64,000 nt of DNA, from assembly GCA_025506515.1 (NCBI GenBank), contig CM046458.1, forward strand, positions 42,420,731 through 42,484,730, in the 5' to 3' direction. The notes under the pieces are model-generated. The model was not told the DNA's origin. It saw only the letters and a program-made list of their open reading frames with translations, and ran no database searches. This document shows positions 1-12,146 of this stretch, in pieces. The translations under genes were made by a program, and so were the position numbers. Position 1 is the stretch's first letter, and each line of letters starts with the position of its first letter. The stretch is from Flaveria trinervia. Lineage: Eukaryota; Streptophyta; Magnoliopsida; Asterales; Asteraceae.

Positions 1-299
1 ATATATATATTAGAAAGAGTTAAAAATAATCTAAGAAAATGAGAATTAGCACATATTATGATATTTATAATATGGTAAGCTAATAAAAACTTTTGTTCAA
101 GGATTATGATTATGCAATAAAATGAAATTGAATTAACAATTAAGAAACATTCTCCCAATGAAAAAGAAAATTAAACCAGTTTTGTAGTCAATTGGGTCCA
201 TAATGTTAAAAGATAAGTTAATGAATAAAAATGTATGAAACTTATGAAGTCTATAAAATTTAAGAAAAGAAAAAGAAATGGATAGGAAATAAAATCTAA

Positions 300-480
300 A
301 AGAAAGAAAATAAGCCTTGTAAAGAAAAGTTATTTGTTAAAATATGGGAAAACAGGTCATAGAGAAATGATATGTCAGGTAAAAAAAGAGATTAATTATC
401 TTTTATACGAAAATATGAAAGAAACATTATCAAATGATATTTTGAATTTGATAATGAAATAGAAAAATTAGATTTTGGCA
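300..480 (+). pseudogene. degraded caulimovirid-like coat-protein zinc-finger relic
   Basis: A short stretch resembles the nucleic-acid-binding zinc knuckle found near the end of coat-protein domains of plant pararetroviruses (Caulimoviridae). At 334-375 the frame reads LLKYGKTGHREMIC: the GKTGH core, the His and the last Cys are there, but both leading Cys have become Leu and Tyr. A Lys-rich piece follows (QVKKEINYLLYEN), which is the type of sequence that follows this finger in the family. Stops and frame changes end it by about 480. It could equally be a retroelement knuckle; the viral call leans on the second relic at 1690-2160 and the RNase H relic at 13.9 kb. Confidence 0.35.
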
Positions 481-1190
481 TAGATGGAGGCTAATATAAT
501 CACTACTTGAGAGAAAGAAGTTGATAATCTATAACATCTAATAAAGCAAGATTTTATTTGTCACTTACTATTTTTTAACTCATATTTTTATCATTTGTCA
601 TTTTCCTAGATATTCACACTTCAATTTTCCTTTCAAAATGATATTATAGTAATTTAAATACTCATACAAATTTTCCTCTTTTAATAAAAATAAATTTTAT
701 TAATTCTTATGTTTCCCTCTCTTATATCTTTTAAAATTAAACTATCTTTTTTTTAAATAGATTTTATGAATGAAATTAAAAATAGCATCTTTTAATTAAA
801 ATCTAAATAACAAATAACTACAGTTTTATATTATTTGAAATTTTCTAAAACATTAAAAAAAATTAAACAAAATATTTTAAATTGTTTTGTTTTCAAAAAT
901 AATTATATTCAAGTGAAATATTTTAAAATAGTCTTATTAAAACAACTAGAATAATTATAAATCATATTTTTTAAAAGACAAGATTTTATAAAAAAAAATA
1001 TTTTTAATAAGAAATTAAAAACAAATGTTTAAAACTGAAAATATTTATATATGAGAGTTAAAAAATGGTATAATTGTTTTATTTCTTGAACTATTACAAA
1101 TATATAATTTTATTATACTTTACATTAAAATATTATATTATAATATCCATGTTTACCATTAACCGTTTATTTAAATGAACGTTTAGCCTA
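481..1190. other. AT-rich stretch without recognisable gene
   Basis: Very AT-rich sequence with homopolymer runs and no open frame of interest. I see no terminal repeats or coding remnants in it. Confidence 0.6.
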
Positions 1191-1636
1191 TCTATCTATC
1201 TAAAAAAATTAAAATAAGCATGAAACAATGTCAATCTCATTACACTTACTTCCTCATTTCTCTATATTATTATTAATAATATAAATACTAATAATATTAC
1301 TCATACTATTTTTAAATTACAAAACATATAACTTAATAAATTAAAAACATATTTTTAATAAAAGCACACTTTTTAAAAACAAAAGTTTTATAAAATAAAA
1401 AAATAAAATGAATTTAAAAAAAACATTTTTCTTAAAACAATATATTTAAAAATCATAATTTTTTAAAATAAAAGTTTAAGAAAAATACAATATTGTGTCT
1501 TTACTTAAATTAATTATTTATACGTACTTATAATCATATTTTATCTTTAAACTTGATTTTATAATATATAAATTTTTGTAATAATTATTTAATATTTTAT
1601 TTATTAAATCCGTGTACTACACGGGTACTAGCCTAG
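1191..1636 (+). mobile_element. candidate short non-autonomous Helitron
   Basis: The right end has the plant Helitron 3' signature: a GC-rich 7-bp hairpin (1610-1624) in very AT-rich sequence, then a short spacer and CTAG (1633-1636), followed by a host T at 1637. The best left end is TCTATCTATCTAAA at 1191, preceded by A at 1190, which fits insertion between A and T. The 3' end is fairly convincing. The 5' end is a choice among several TC dinucleotides (1191, 1195 and 1199), so the length of 446 bp is tentative. No coding capacity. Confidence 0.45.
1610..1624 (+). other. Helitron 3' terminal hairpin
   Basis: Perfect inverted repeat: CCGTGTA (1610-1616), one-base loop, TACACGG (1618-1624). 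It lies 8 bases before CTAG. Such hairpins mark the Helitron 3' end and are thought to stop rolling-circle transfer. Confidence 0.55.
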
Positions 1637-1689
1637 TTACGTATATACAATCAATGGAATGTGAATCCCCGCAAAAGGGGAGAATCTTA

Positions 1690-2160
1690 CGTTAAAAGAA
1701 CTTTAGATATGAAGCCTTATATGAAGTCATATCTGAATTTCAAGAACCAGAAATAAATGTCTTAAGTCATGATGTCTTAAATTTTCTTAAATTAATTGAT
1801 GATTCTAAAATTAAACAAAAGATAATATCACAAATCAATAATAAAGGTTGGACATCAAGTGATACTTATGATTTTAAACAATAAACGTTGACAAAGGTAA
1901 AAAGACAAACAAGTAAAAAATATAAGGTAGAAAAACCAACTACAATTTAAGAATTAGTAATTTAGGTTAATAATATTAAAAAAGAAATTAAGAAATACAA
2001 AACAAGATGATATAGTAGTTTGGAAAGAAGAATAAGTAATAATGAAAAAGCAAAAAATATATCCAACGAGTCAGATGAAAAAGGACAATATCCCTCATTA
2101 CTAGAAACTTTACTTCACAAAATGGTATATAAAGTTAAATATACTCATTCATAAATTTTT
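1690..2160 (+). pseudogene. degraded caulimovirid-like polyprotein relic
   Basis: One frame reads for about 60 codons with a pattern like the acidic linker after the coat-protein zinc finger of endogenous pararetroviruses: around 1735-1850 it shows INVLSHDVLNFLKLIDD and then IKQKIISQINNKGW. A stop comes near 1880, and lysine-rich pieces with several stops follow to about 2160. Assignment is by general resemblance only. It lies on the same strand and in the expected order relative to the relic at 300-480, with the candidate Helitron between them. Confidence 0.35.
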
Positions 2161-4273
2161 CTGCAAAAAAATAGAAACTCAAGTTGTTAATGATGTAAAT
2201 GTAAACTATATACAAGAAGAACTCATCCCTACGATATATTTTCTATAAGCCCATTTTCAGATAAAATAGTCTTTATATTTATACTACTATATAATAGAAA
2301 ATTTATTGGTATATTTGTAATTTCACATTCATTTTAAGATGAAATATGAATAGTTGTGATCTTTAATATATAATGTTATAAGGATTTTTTTTATTATACA
2401 TCTTTTAAGCTTTAAATACTTATACTTTATTTTCTAATTAAATTTAAACTATTATTATTATATTTAATATTATTTTAATCTATCTATATCTATAATACTA
2501 TATAATACAACTTTTTGTATAACATCATAATTGTAATCCATGTTGAAGACACTTAACAACAATTTGTTACATTTGGTAAAAGTGATTATGCATAAACAAC
2601 TTGTCATTTACAAAGTTGCTCCTCCTTATGGTAATATAAATATGGTTGATCTCTCGTATTGATCAAATAAAAAAGTAAAATGAGAGTTCAACATCTACAA
2701 AAGAAGATACATGGACTTAACGGGAAACAAATTCATGATTTGTGCATCCTTTGTTGTGCAAGGCATGAAAAATATAATTCAAGTTAAAATTTTATAGTGC
2801 TATTTTTTCATTTTTGATTTTCTTCTAATTCATCTTTGGTTTATATGGTTGGGTTTGAACTCAGTTCTTCCTAAATCTCTATTAACATGACAGATGCCAC
2901 TTAAACTAGTTAATCTGATCCAATTTAGTTTTAAATTACATGTTAGCACAACAAAGGATGGTTAGTCAAAGATATAAATTTTACAAGCCTTTATACCATG
3001 TCGTATCATGCGATCTCACATATTATTGCTCAAAAGTTTAAAACACTTAATAAATATGTTGTCGCATTTCGTACAAGTGTTGATGCATAACATTTACAAT
3101 TTTGTCCATAATTACTATAGTCAATGTTTCTATCACATATCAGCTGTTTAGAGAAACAATATCAGTATCCAACTCCTATATAACGAGATTTTTTCTCAAA
3201 GTAAAAAAAAAAGTTATGTTTCACGTGTATGCCTTTCTGTATACCATTAAACATAAAATCAAATTGGTAAAAATGTCTTTTTGATTTCTGAAATGGCGGT
3301 ACCGGTGGTTCTCGATAAATACCAGCTGAACCGGCAAATATTAATCATTAATTATTATAATAATAAAAAGTTAGCTAAAAACATATTCTTATAAACATTT
3401 ATAACCCAACCACACTTCGTCGAATTCACCCACTAGTGTCTATAAAGAAGAATATTACCTTCTAATAAGTTTTCTCATGGTAAACATATTTCCTCCTTAA
3501 CACCTAGATGAAAAAGAGATACTGGTAGTTTGCGGGGAAAAGAAATATTTTTTAAGTTATAACTAATCCGTTCACTAAGTTAATAAAAACTATAAGTCTT
3601 TTGTAAAAGAACAAAAGAAAGAAAACCAAATTAATTTCCATAAACAAAAAATAAATAATCTCAAATTTAAAAGATAAACTAAAAATATTCCAAGCTAGAG
3701 GTTAATGTTCAAATGATTAAAAATCAATACTAATACAAATATTTAGTGGGCATCATAATGCTTAAGATGTTGTACAGTTCCATATGAGGAAAATTTTAAT
3801 GCGAAAATGATGCTACAAATAGAAAGGGAAGACCTTGCTAGTGATTCTGAAATTTAGAGCTATGTGGAAAAAAAGTAACTTCTCATTGGTAAAAGTATTT
3901 ATGAAATTATCCAGTTACCATGGTTATGTACTTAATTATGTCTATGTTAACAAGCATTCAAAACATAAGAGGTAAGGTTAGTTATAAATTATAAACATCT
4001 AATTAAGTTTTAAAAATGGATCGAGTATCTTATTCCCGGCCATAAAAGAATTTACTAAATAACTTGCATAATGGGATAATATTCTCGGAATTTGATTAGT
4101 GTTCTAATTATCTACAAATTCAAAATAAAAAAAATAAAAAATCACTTTAAAAACTGCATTTACAATTCTAATAGGGCGTCATGCGCTCGTGTAAATGTAA
4201 TGAGATGTTATTTGTCATTAAAAATAACTCAACATAATTTTAAAATATTATGATTGATATTAAATTTTATACC
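2161..4273. other. intergenic AT-rich DNA
   Basis: No gene recognised. A 60-codon frame at 3102-3284 has no family features and is probably chance. I saw no terminal repeats. The sequence ends at the target-site duplication of the gypsy element that starts at 4279. Confidence 0.6.
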
Positions 4274-4278
4274 TATAG
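4274..4278. repeat. target-site duplication of Gy1, left copy
   Basis: TATAG directly before the LTR; the same five bases follow the other LTR at 12988-12992. The perfect match shows that both ends of Gy1 are original. Confidence 0.9.
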
Positions 4279-4756
4279 TGTAAGGCACCGTTCCCGGACG
4301 CTTACAGTTGGGTTCTCATCGCACATAAAACGTATAATTACATTTGTATTTCATAAAATCGCAGCGGAAAACTAAAACAATCTTTCATTTTCATGTAAAT
4401 GCTTTTGCAAATTAATACAACATTCATTACAAAATAGCTTGTTCGCATTACAATGCAAAAACATTAATCAAAAGAATATCATCCCCAAAAGAGCTGAGTA
4501 GTCGCCCGTGCCATCCTCAGCAAACATTACCTGCCAACTGGAAAAAACACATCAAAGTCAGCGTTACTGAGTGAGTCCTAGTTTTATAAATAAAACATAC
4601 TTTACTTTCATATAAAACCGTTCGTTACTTTTACATGATCACACATGGTACGTACACATAGATAACATCATTATTATCTTCTTCATTCTTTCATTCATTC
4701 ATTATGACTTTACTTGCGCATCGGACATCATCCATACCAATACCATGTGCTACACC

Positions 4757-4898
4757 CCGGTTAGTCGTAGCTACCAGGCCGAAGTCAACAAATGAACAGC
4801 TAAACGTATGCCACGTACTAGGAGTAACCATCAGTCTTAGCTACTGGGCCGAAGTCAACAAATGAACAGCTAAACGTATGCCACAGTACTAGGGGTGA
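4757..4898. repeat. two-copy direct repeat inside Gy1 left LTR
   Basis: Two copies of about 70 bp, each with the core GGCCGAAGTCAACAAATGAA followed by an ACAGCTAAACGTATGCCAC-like segment. The same pair is at about 11582-11722 in the right LTR. Confidence 0.85.
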
Positions 4899-5324
4899 GC
4901 GGTAGAGGTTCTACATTCAGGGTCAATCACAAAGAAGGACCCGTTATCCGATGCGTGCAAGACGTTTCATTCGTTCATTATACATGCATTCATTCATCAT
5001 GTTTCTCTTTCTTTATCTTTCACCTTACGTTACATAATACTCCGTTCATTCATGATAATAGGTAAAGCCATAGGAAAGATATTATACATCACACTAAGGA
5101 ACATTAACATGCATCAACATCACATCATACAGCGCAACATCATACATACATAACATTCAACATCATCACCCTCATCATGCCCAATATGCTTTCTAAGACC
5201 TCGATCGTCATCTTAAAAACTCTTATGGGAACCTTTACGTCAAAACTTACATCTGCACTTTCCCCCGAAAGTCAGAAGTCAATCTACACCTTCCTCGGGT
5301 TCAACAGCCCTATTCGGGCGTATG

Positions 5325-5530
5325 GACACCCTTCAGTCGCATGGCCTCCATGCGAATGAACTAATGCGGATGAACACCTATGCGAATGAACATCCAGTCG
5401 TGCGAATGGACAATGCGGATGAACACCTATGCGACTGGACCTTCAGTCGTGCGAATGGACCTTCAGTCGTGCGAATGAACCCCAATTGTGCGAATGGACC
5501 CCAATCGCACCCTAATCGGCCGTATGGCCT
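5325..5530. repeat. degenerate minisatellite in Gy1 left LTR
   Basis: About ten degenerate units of roughly 20 bp around the core ATGCGAATGRAC / GTGCGAATGGAC. The right LTR has the matching array at 12147-12370 with an extra unit (an added CTGAACATCATGCGAATGAA-like piece). Confidence 0.85.
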
Positions 5531-6111
5531 CCATTCGGCCTCCAGTCGGTAGCCTAGCCCTAACTGATGCAGAATGCAGTTCATCCCGACTGCAGCCGAG
5601 GGTTTTCGGCCTCCAAACTCATCTAAACCCATTTTAAGCCTAAATCGACCATCCTAAACCTTAGGGATGCATACCATAACATTATTCAAGCACAACCAAG
5701 CAAGAAATCAAGCCCCAATCGGGTCCTACGCATACATACACTCATACATACGGGTTTTCACCCAAAAACGCGAAAAGGGTTTTCAGATGTGTTCCAGCCC
5801 CAAAATCATTCAAAAACATGTAAAAGAGGGGTCCTAGAACTCACCTAAACGAGCACAACGACAAGAGCTTCGATTTGGCTTGCTTCACGACGATTTTGCT
5901 GACCCGAACCGGCACTTTTCCTCTTTTTCTCTCTTCTCCTCTCTAAGAACCTGAAATGTGGGGTGTGTGGGGAGAGTGGGCTGCCCTCTCCCTACTAATA
6001 TCACCACATTCCCAACTTTTCTTCGTTGGCGTGTTTGATCCCTCGACTTTTGGACTTTATTTTCTTTTCTTTCTTCACCGGCTTCAAAATAATAAATATT
6101 CGGTTTTACAA

Positions 6112-6124
6112 GTCCACCCCCCTT
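6112..6124 (-). other. Gy1 polypurine tract
   Basis: Reads AAGGGGGGTGGAC on the minus strand, immediately before the 3' LTR. It is the expected primer site for plus-strand DNA synthesis. Confidence 0.85.
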
Positions 6125-6149
6125 AAATAGGTTTCGTCCCCGAAACCTG

Positions 6150-6572
6150 TTATTCGTTGAACAAACATGGATAATGCTGTCTCATTTCTTCCTCAGTCTC
6201 CCACGTTGACTCGGATCCCTTCCTGTGCTTCCACTGTACACGCACAAGAGGAACCACTTTATTCCTTAGCCTTTTCTCCTTTCGGTCGATGATTGCCACT
6301 GATTGCTCCACATAATTGAGCCGTTCATCTACTTCGATATCTTCCAATGGAACAATCATGTCTTCATCAGCTATACACTTTCTCAGATGAGATACATGGA
6401 ATGTCGGGTGAATCCCACTTAACTCATCTGGCAACTCCAATCTATAGGCCACCTCCCCTACTCGAGCAATGATTCGGAAAGGGCCTATATATCTTGGGCT
6501 CAACTTGCCCCGCTTTCTGAATCTGATAATACCCTTCCAAGGTGAGACCTTCAACATAACCCGGTCACCCAC
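6150..6572 (-). pseudogene. Gy1 integrase C-terminus with chromodomain-like tail
   Basis: 140 codons, beginning in the integrase C-terminal region (GDRVMLKVSPWKGIIRF, then GPFRIIARVGEVAYRLELP, a GPY/F-type module) and running to a chromodomain-like end (VPLVRVQWKHRKGSESTWET, then EEEMRQHYPCLF). Chromodomains of this kind steer chromovirus integration to heterochromatin. The segment is in a different frame from the upstream integrase core, so a frameshift lies near 6560-6600. Confidence 0.85.
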
Positions 6573-7498
6573 CTGGAACTCAATTGGCCTACGTCGCTTA
6601 TCGCATACGACTTCTGTCTATCTTTGGCTGCCTTCATAAAGGCTTTAATCTTTTCAAGCTTCTCTGTCGTAGCCTCGATTACCTCGACGCTCCCCAATTC
6701 CTTCTGACCAATATCACCCCAACAAACGGGTGTTCTGCATCTCCTACCGTATAGCATCTCATATGGAGGCATACCAATGCTGGCATGATAGCTGTTGTTG
6801 TATGAGAATCGGCTAACGGTAAGTGGTCATCCCAACTTTCACCAAAATCGATCACACATGCCCGGAGCATGTCTTCCAGTGTCTGAATGATCCTTTCTGA
6901 CTGACCATCAGTCTGGGGATGATAAGCCGTGCTAATATGTAACCTCGTCCCCATAGCGTCGTGGAATTTCTTCCAAAATTTAGATGTAAACCGAGTGTCA
7001 CGATCAGACACAATAGACACCGGCACACCATGACGAGCTACAATTTCCTTGATGAACAGATCAGCCAACCTCTCAGATGAATACATCTCGCGAATCGGTA
7101 GAAAATGAGCGCTCTTCGTCAGACGATCAACTATCACCCATATGGCATCATACCCCTTCGGGGTACACGACAGCTTCGTAATGAAGTCCATGGTGATGTG
7201 CTCCCACTTCCATTCCAGTATATCCAGAGGTTGGATCTTCCATACGGCTTTTGATGCTCTGCCTTCACTTGTAAGCAAGTAAGGCACTTACTCACATACT
7301 CCACGACGTCACGCTTCATACCCGGCCACCAATAATCTTTCTTCGTGTCATGGTACATTTTCGTGGCACCAGGATGAGGAAGTATCGAGTCTTGTGGGCT
7401 TCATCCATTATCTTCACCCGTAGATCCCAAGACGAGGAATCCACACACACGACTAAATCGAGTTCTAACACCGAGTGTGTTTTCACCCAATTCCCCAA
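6551..7498 (-). pseudogene. Gy1 integrase, frameshifted
   Basis: The N-terminal zinc-binding region lies at 7358-7134 (YWWPGMKRDVVEYVSKCLTC) and the catalytic core at 7287-6679 (MDFITKLSCTPKGYDAIWVI, IVSDRDTRFTSKFWKK, PQTDGQSERIIQTLEDML), so the D, D and E catalytic residues are visible. Near 6800 the frame changes (HLPLADSHTTTAIMPAL instead of an in-frame AEFSYNNSYHASIGMP-like stretch) and coding continues as MPPYEMLYGRRCRTPVCWGD. At least two frameshifts divide the protein. Confidence 0.88.
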
Positions 7499-7537
7499 CC
7501 AGACCTCTCATTCTTTCCGAGTTAAGGTGATCTTCTT

Positions 7538-8095
7538 TCAATGCCTCATCTTGAAACTCCTTGATTGCTTCATCACATCAGAGGTCATGATTAGTTGATA
7601 AGCTTTCACCCGAATCGGTTCGGGCCTTTCCTTTCGACTAAGGGCATCCGCCACCACATTAGCTTTGCCTGGATGGTAATGGATCTCGCAATCATAATCC
7701 TTTATAAGTTCCAACCATCTCCTCTGCCTCATGTTCAGATCCTTTTGCTCGAAGAAGTACTTCAAGCTCTTATGATCGGTGAATATGGTGCACTTCGTCC
7801 CGTAGAGATAGTGCCTCCAAATCTTTAACGCAAAGACCACGGCTGCTAGCTCCAAGTCATGAGTGGGATAATTAACCTCATGGACTTTCAATTGTCGGGA
7901 TGCATAGGCTATAACCTTCCCTCTCTGCATTAACACACACCCCAACCCTGAGTAGGAAGCATCAGAATAAACCACCAGATCTTCGCTTCCATCGGGTAAT
8001 GACAGAACAGGAGCTTGAGTCAGTCTTGCCTTCAGCTCTTCGAATGCCTTCTCTTGAGCTTGAACCCATACAAACTTCACATCCTTTCGGGTCAA
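7538..8095 (-). pseudogene. Gy1 RNase H domain
   Basis: 185 codons in one frame. The sequence shows VVYSDASYSGLGCVLMQ (first catalytic Asp), THDLELAAVVFALKIWRHYL (catalytic Glu), FTDHKSLKYFF (third Asp) and HYHPGKANVVADALSR (last Asp), the standard Ty3/gypsy RNase H pattern. This module itself appears open; the frame ends within the linker to integrase (around 7540). Confidence 0.88.
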
Positions 8096-8100
8096 CTTAG

Positions 8101-8880
8101 TTAGTGGAGAAGCAATCTTAGAGAAGTCTTGGATGAATCTTGTATATAGCCCGCCAAGCCCAAGAAACTACGGATCTCGGATGGCGTCTTTGGTGACTTC
8201 CATTGCATAACCGCCTCCACCTTCGTCGGGTCCACCATTATCCCATCAGGATTCACCACATGACCCAAAAACTGAACTTCGCGCAACCAGAACGCGCACT
8301 TGGAGAATTTAGCATACAGTTTCTCCCTTCTCAACGTCTCTAGAACCTCTCGAATGTGACCGGCATGCTCAATCTCGCTCTTCGAATAAATCAGGATATC
8401 ATCAATAAACACAATCACTGATTTATCCAACATAGGCCAACACACACGGTTCATCAGATCCATAAAAACAGCTGTCGCGTTGGTCAAACCAAAGGACATG
8501 ACAAGAAACTCGTAATGGCCATAGCGCGTACGGAAAGCTGTTTTAGGGATATCTTGCTCCTTCACCTTCAACTGATGATAACCAGATCGACGATCTATCC
8601 TCGAGAACCAACTAGCACCCTGAAGCTGATCAAACAAATCATCTATCCTCGGTAAGGGGTAGCGGTTCTTCACTGTCAACTTGTTCAGTTCGCGGTAGTC
8701 AATGCACATCCTCATACTACCATCCTTCTTCTTTACAAATAGGACCGGAGCACCCCAAGGAGAGATACTCGGTCTAATGAACCCCTTATCAAGCAGCTCT
8801 CGCAACTACTCCATCAACTCTTTCATCTCGATTGGAGCCAACCGATACGGTGCCTTGGCAACAGTTTGGGCACCCGGTAT
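8101..8880 (-). pseudogene. Gy1 reverse transcriptase
   Basis: The core runs from LDKGFIRPSISPWGAPVLFV through MRMCIDYRELNKLTVKNRYP, RIDRRSGYHQLKV and LVMSFGLTNATAVFMDLMN to the YxDD-type motif VFIDDILIYS, and on to FLGHVVNPDGI and IRSFLGLAGY. The catalytic Asp residues are present. Within motif A the usual IDLRSGYHQ reads IDRRSGYHQ, a substitution next to a catalytic residue. A stop lies just before this segment (CTACTC at 8806-8811, where sister copies read a Gln codon), and the frame shifts again near 8100 at the RNase H boundary. Confidence 0.9.
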
Positions 8881-9586
8881 CAGATCAATCTGAAATTCAA
8901 TCTCTCTGTCAGGTGGCACTCCTGATAAGTCTTCTGGGAACACGTCTGGAAAGTCACACACAACCGGTACATCGGTAGTTGTGGTGTTGGTGTATCCACA
9001 TCTTTTACATAGGCCAAGTAAGCACTACATCCACGCCTCATACACTTTCCTGCCACCGCCATTGAGATCACCTTCGGGATCGTAGTAACCCGATCACCAT
9101 AAACTGTTACCAAACTTCCATCAGGCGCTGTCAACCAATCATCTTCTTGCGACACACAATGTTCGCCTCGAAGTCCGCTAACCAATCCATCCCAAGAACC
9201 AAATCAAAGCCACCCAAGGTCATCACGAACGGTCTAACAGGAAACTTATGACCCTCAAGTTCCACATCACAATTCTCTATCATCTCAGAAATCCTGGTAG
9301 ACTTACCTATGGCAGTTTCTACATCAAAGGGCGCATCAACACGTCTACTACTAACAGGCAGCTTAGCACAGAAAGCAGCAGAAATAAAACTCCTACTAGC
9401 ACCCGAATCAAATAACACAGAAGCTAAAGTCTGGTTCACTAGAAACGTACCGGACACAACGTCAGGGTTCGTCCTAGCCTCCTCCTGTGTCATGGTGAAC
9501 GCTCTGGCGCTCGCCCTCGGCCCATCACTTCCCGTCTTCTTCACCCCTGAACCCTCAGTCCTCGACTTCTTATAATCCCTGCGCAT
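8880..9586 (-). pseudogene. Gy1 aspartic protease and RT leader region
   Basis: The first part (9586-9131) holds the protease active site FDSGASRSFISAAFC near 9412-9370 and the flap/second motif region FVMTLGGFDLVLGMDWLADF. The rest (9185-8880) is the linker to RT (VYGDRVTTIPKVISMAVAGK, CMRRGCSAYLAYVKDVD). The frame changes near 9135-9150 and again near 8950, so protease and RT are no longer fused. The protease active site itself looks intact. Confidence 0.87.
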
Positions 9587-10754
9587 ATGACCACTTCCCC
9601 ACAGTTAAAACATTTGCCCGACAGGCAATCCTTCGCCATATGCCTTGTCTTCCCACACTTGAAGCACAAGTTTGACCCAATCCTACATTCCCCGCCATGC
9701 TCCCTTCCACACTTGCCACACCTTTTCGACCCCACACTTGATGTGACCACACGACGTTCATCCACCCGTGCCTTTTTGTTACCCATCGGGGCATCACCCC
9801 GACCAAACCGTTTCCCGTTCCAGTTCCGATCACCACCACCCTTCTTACTTGCTTCAGTCACCACCACCTCCCGCTCGTCATACAGCCTCCCTGCCAAATC
9901 AACCGCCGACCTAAACGTGCTTGGCCGGGCAGCGATCATATGTCGGCGAACATCCACCGGTAAACCCTGGATGTACCTCTTGATTTTCCGAGACAGAGGT
10001 GTCACCTGATCAGGCACAAGCCGTGCCATTTCATTAAACTTGGTGGTATACTGCTCGTGTGTCATGGTTCCAGCCTCCAACTGTAAAAACTCCCTTTCCA
10101 ACTTATCCATTTCCTGATGAGGACAAAATTCCTCAATCACCAACCTTCTCAGCTCAGGCCATTTCATTTTCCCAATGGCCCTACTACCCTCAGCTTGGAC
10201 AATGTTGTCCCACCAGCACAAAGCTGAATCCACAAAAGAGTGGGTAGCAAACTTCACCTTTTGGTCCTCTCGGCACTCGCTGATATCGAGAACAGCTTCC
10301 ATTTCCCTCACCCACCGGTGAGCGGCTGCAGCGGTGCCGTCTCCATCAAAAGTAGGGGGCTTGCATCTCATAAAAGCCCCATAATTACATCCTCGTGCCG
10401 TCTCCGGCGCATGCTCTCTTCTTCCTCTTCATCATCAGATAGAACCGTTTCCGGCTCTGGTTGTTCCCGTTCTCCAGAGGATCTGTTTCTTTCTTTTCTT
10501 TCCCCTTCTCGTACAGCCTTAATAACTTCAGTCACCACAGACGGTAAGATTGTCTGCATGACCTGATGGACTTCTTCTACAATAGCCTCTTTTACTGAGG
10601 CTCTTAGATTGGCGCTTTCGTCGCCACCCTCCGGATGGGGGGTCTCTGGTTCTTCATGAACCACCCTCTCAACTCTGGGTCTCCCTCTCTTGGGTCGCGG
10701 TTCAGCATCGTGACCTCCACCCCTAGAAGCTTTCGAAGATCTACCTCCGGCCAT
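9541..10754 (-). pseudogene. Gy1 gag, frameshifted
   Basis: Starts at ATG 10754 (MAGGRSSKASRGGGHDAEPR) with an Arg/Glu-rich N-terminus. A frameshift near 10370-10400 destroys the junction. The capsid-like part then runs in another frame (MRCKPPTFDGDGTAAAAHRW, ALCWWDNIVQAEGSRAIGKM, RYIQGLPVDVRRHMIAARPS). Nucleocapsid knuckles follow: CGKCGREHGGEC, then CFKCGKTRHMAKDC (complete CCHC). The second knuckle starts as CFNCGE and is cut by a frameshift at about 9590. Start choice: this ATG also precedes gag in Gy3. Confidence 0.88.
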
Positions 10755-11088
10755 CACACGCACACTGAAAGATTCAAACACCAACACGATCATTCAAGGA
10801 AACAACTCAGTTTATGTCAAGTATAGTAAGTCCCTAATTACAGTGGCCAGTTGTGATTAGCCACTTACTTTACTCTTCATACCCCAAGTATTACCTGTCC
10901 TAACTACATCAGTATTTAAATCTACATACAACACATAACCACATACCATGCGCACATAAAACCGGTTAACTTTTTGAAAATACCTGATGGCACGCAGCTA
11001 CTCAGTTTGGCATCCATTCCCATTCCGTCCCATTCTCAGTTTAAGATTAGGTTTATTTTGAAAATTTACCCATTTCACCTAAACTTTG
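10755..11088 (-). other. Gy1 untranslated leader
   Basis: About 330 bp between PBS and gag ATG. It has no coding signal, is similar to the leader of Gy3 (24250-24588), and should contain the packaging region. Confidence 0.75.
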
Positions 11089-11100
11089 GCTCTGATACCA
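11089..11100 (-). other. Gy1 primer-binding site
   Basis: Minus strand reads TGGTATCAGAGC, complementary to the 3' end of plant initiator-Met tRNA, three bases from the 5' LTR. Confidence 0.93.
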
Positions 11101-11581
11101 ACTTGTAAGGCCCCGTTCCCGGGACGCTTACAGCTGGGTTCTCATCGCACATAAAACATATAATTACATTTGTATTTCATAAAATCGCAGCGGAAAACTA
11201 AAACAATCTTTCATTTCCATGTAAATGCTTTTGCAAATTAATACAACATTCATTACAAAATAGCTTGTTCGCATTACAATGCAAAAACATTAATCAAAAG
11301 AATGCCATCCCCAAAAGAGCTGAGTAGTCGCCCGTGCCATCCTCAGCAAACATTACCTGCCAACTGGAAAAAACACATCAAAGTCAGCGTTGTTGAGTGA
11401 GTTCTAGTTTTATAAATAAAACATACTTTACTTTCATATAAAACCGTTCGTTACTTTTACATGCTCACACATGGTACGTACACATAGATAACATCATTAT
11501 TATCTTCTTCATTCTTTCATTCGTTCATTATGACTTTACTTGCGCATCGGACATCATCCATACCAATACCATGTGCTACAC

Positions 11582-11722
11582 CCGGTTAGTCGTAGCTACC
11601 GGGCCGAAGTCAACAAATGAACAGCTAAACGTATGCCACGGTACTAGGAGTAACCATCAGTCTTAGCTACTGGGCCGAAGTCAACAAATGAACAGCTAAA
11701 AGTATGCTACAGTACTAGGGGT
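11582..11722. repeat. two-copy direct repeat inside Gy1 right LTR
   Basis: Counterpart of 4757-4898: two copies of about 70 bp with the core GGCCGAAGTCAACAAATGAA. Confidence 0.85.
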
Positions 11723-12146
11723 GAGCGGTAGAGGTTCTACATTCAGGGTCAATCACAAAGAAGGACCGTTATCCGATGCGTGCAAGACGTTTCATTCGTT
11801 CATTAATACATGCATTCATTCATCATGTTCCTCTTCTTTATCTTTCACTTTACGTTACATAATACTTCGTTCATTCATCATAATAGGTAAAGCCATAGGA
11901 AAGATATTATACATCACACTAAGGAACATTAACATGCATCAACATCACATCATACAGGGCAACATCATACATACATAACATTCAACATCATCACCCTCAT
12001 CATGCCCAACATGCTTTCTAAGACCTCGATCGTCATCTTAAAAACTCTTATGGGAACCTTTACGTCAAAACTTACATCTGCACTTTCCCCCGAAAGTCAA
12101 AAGTCAATCTACACCTTCCTCGGGTTCAACAGCCCTATTCGGGCGT

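Larger units (their letters stand above)
4279..6110 (-). repeat. Gy1 3' LTR (left)
   Basis: 1832 bp, from TGTAAGGCACCG to TTTTACA. It is closely similar to the right LTR, with small indels. It contains two internal repeat arrays (4757-4898 and 5325-5530). Open frames within it also occur in the right LTR and have no family features. On the minus strand the LTR ends next to the polypurine tract at 6112-6124. Confidence 0.92.

Noticed and set aside
3102..3284. 60-codon plus-strand frame in AT-rich DNA
   Set aside because: No motif, no codon bias and nothing similar in the window.
5177..5552. Open frames in the Gy1 left LTR (also at 12002-12407 in the right LTR)
   Set aside because: They are products of the LTR repeats, present at the same place in both LTRs, with no family features; LTRs do not normally encode proteins.
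9309..10826. Plus-strand open frames over Gy1 gag and protease, and similar antisense frames over Gy2 and Gy3
   Set aside because: They lie opposite recognisable gag-pol modules and are shadow frames.
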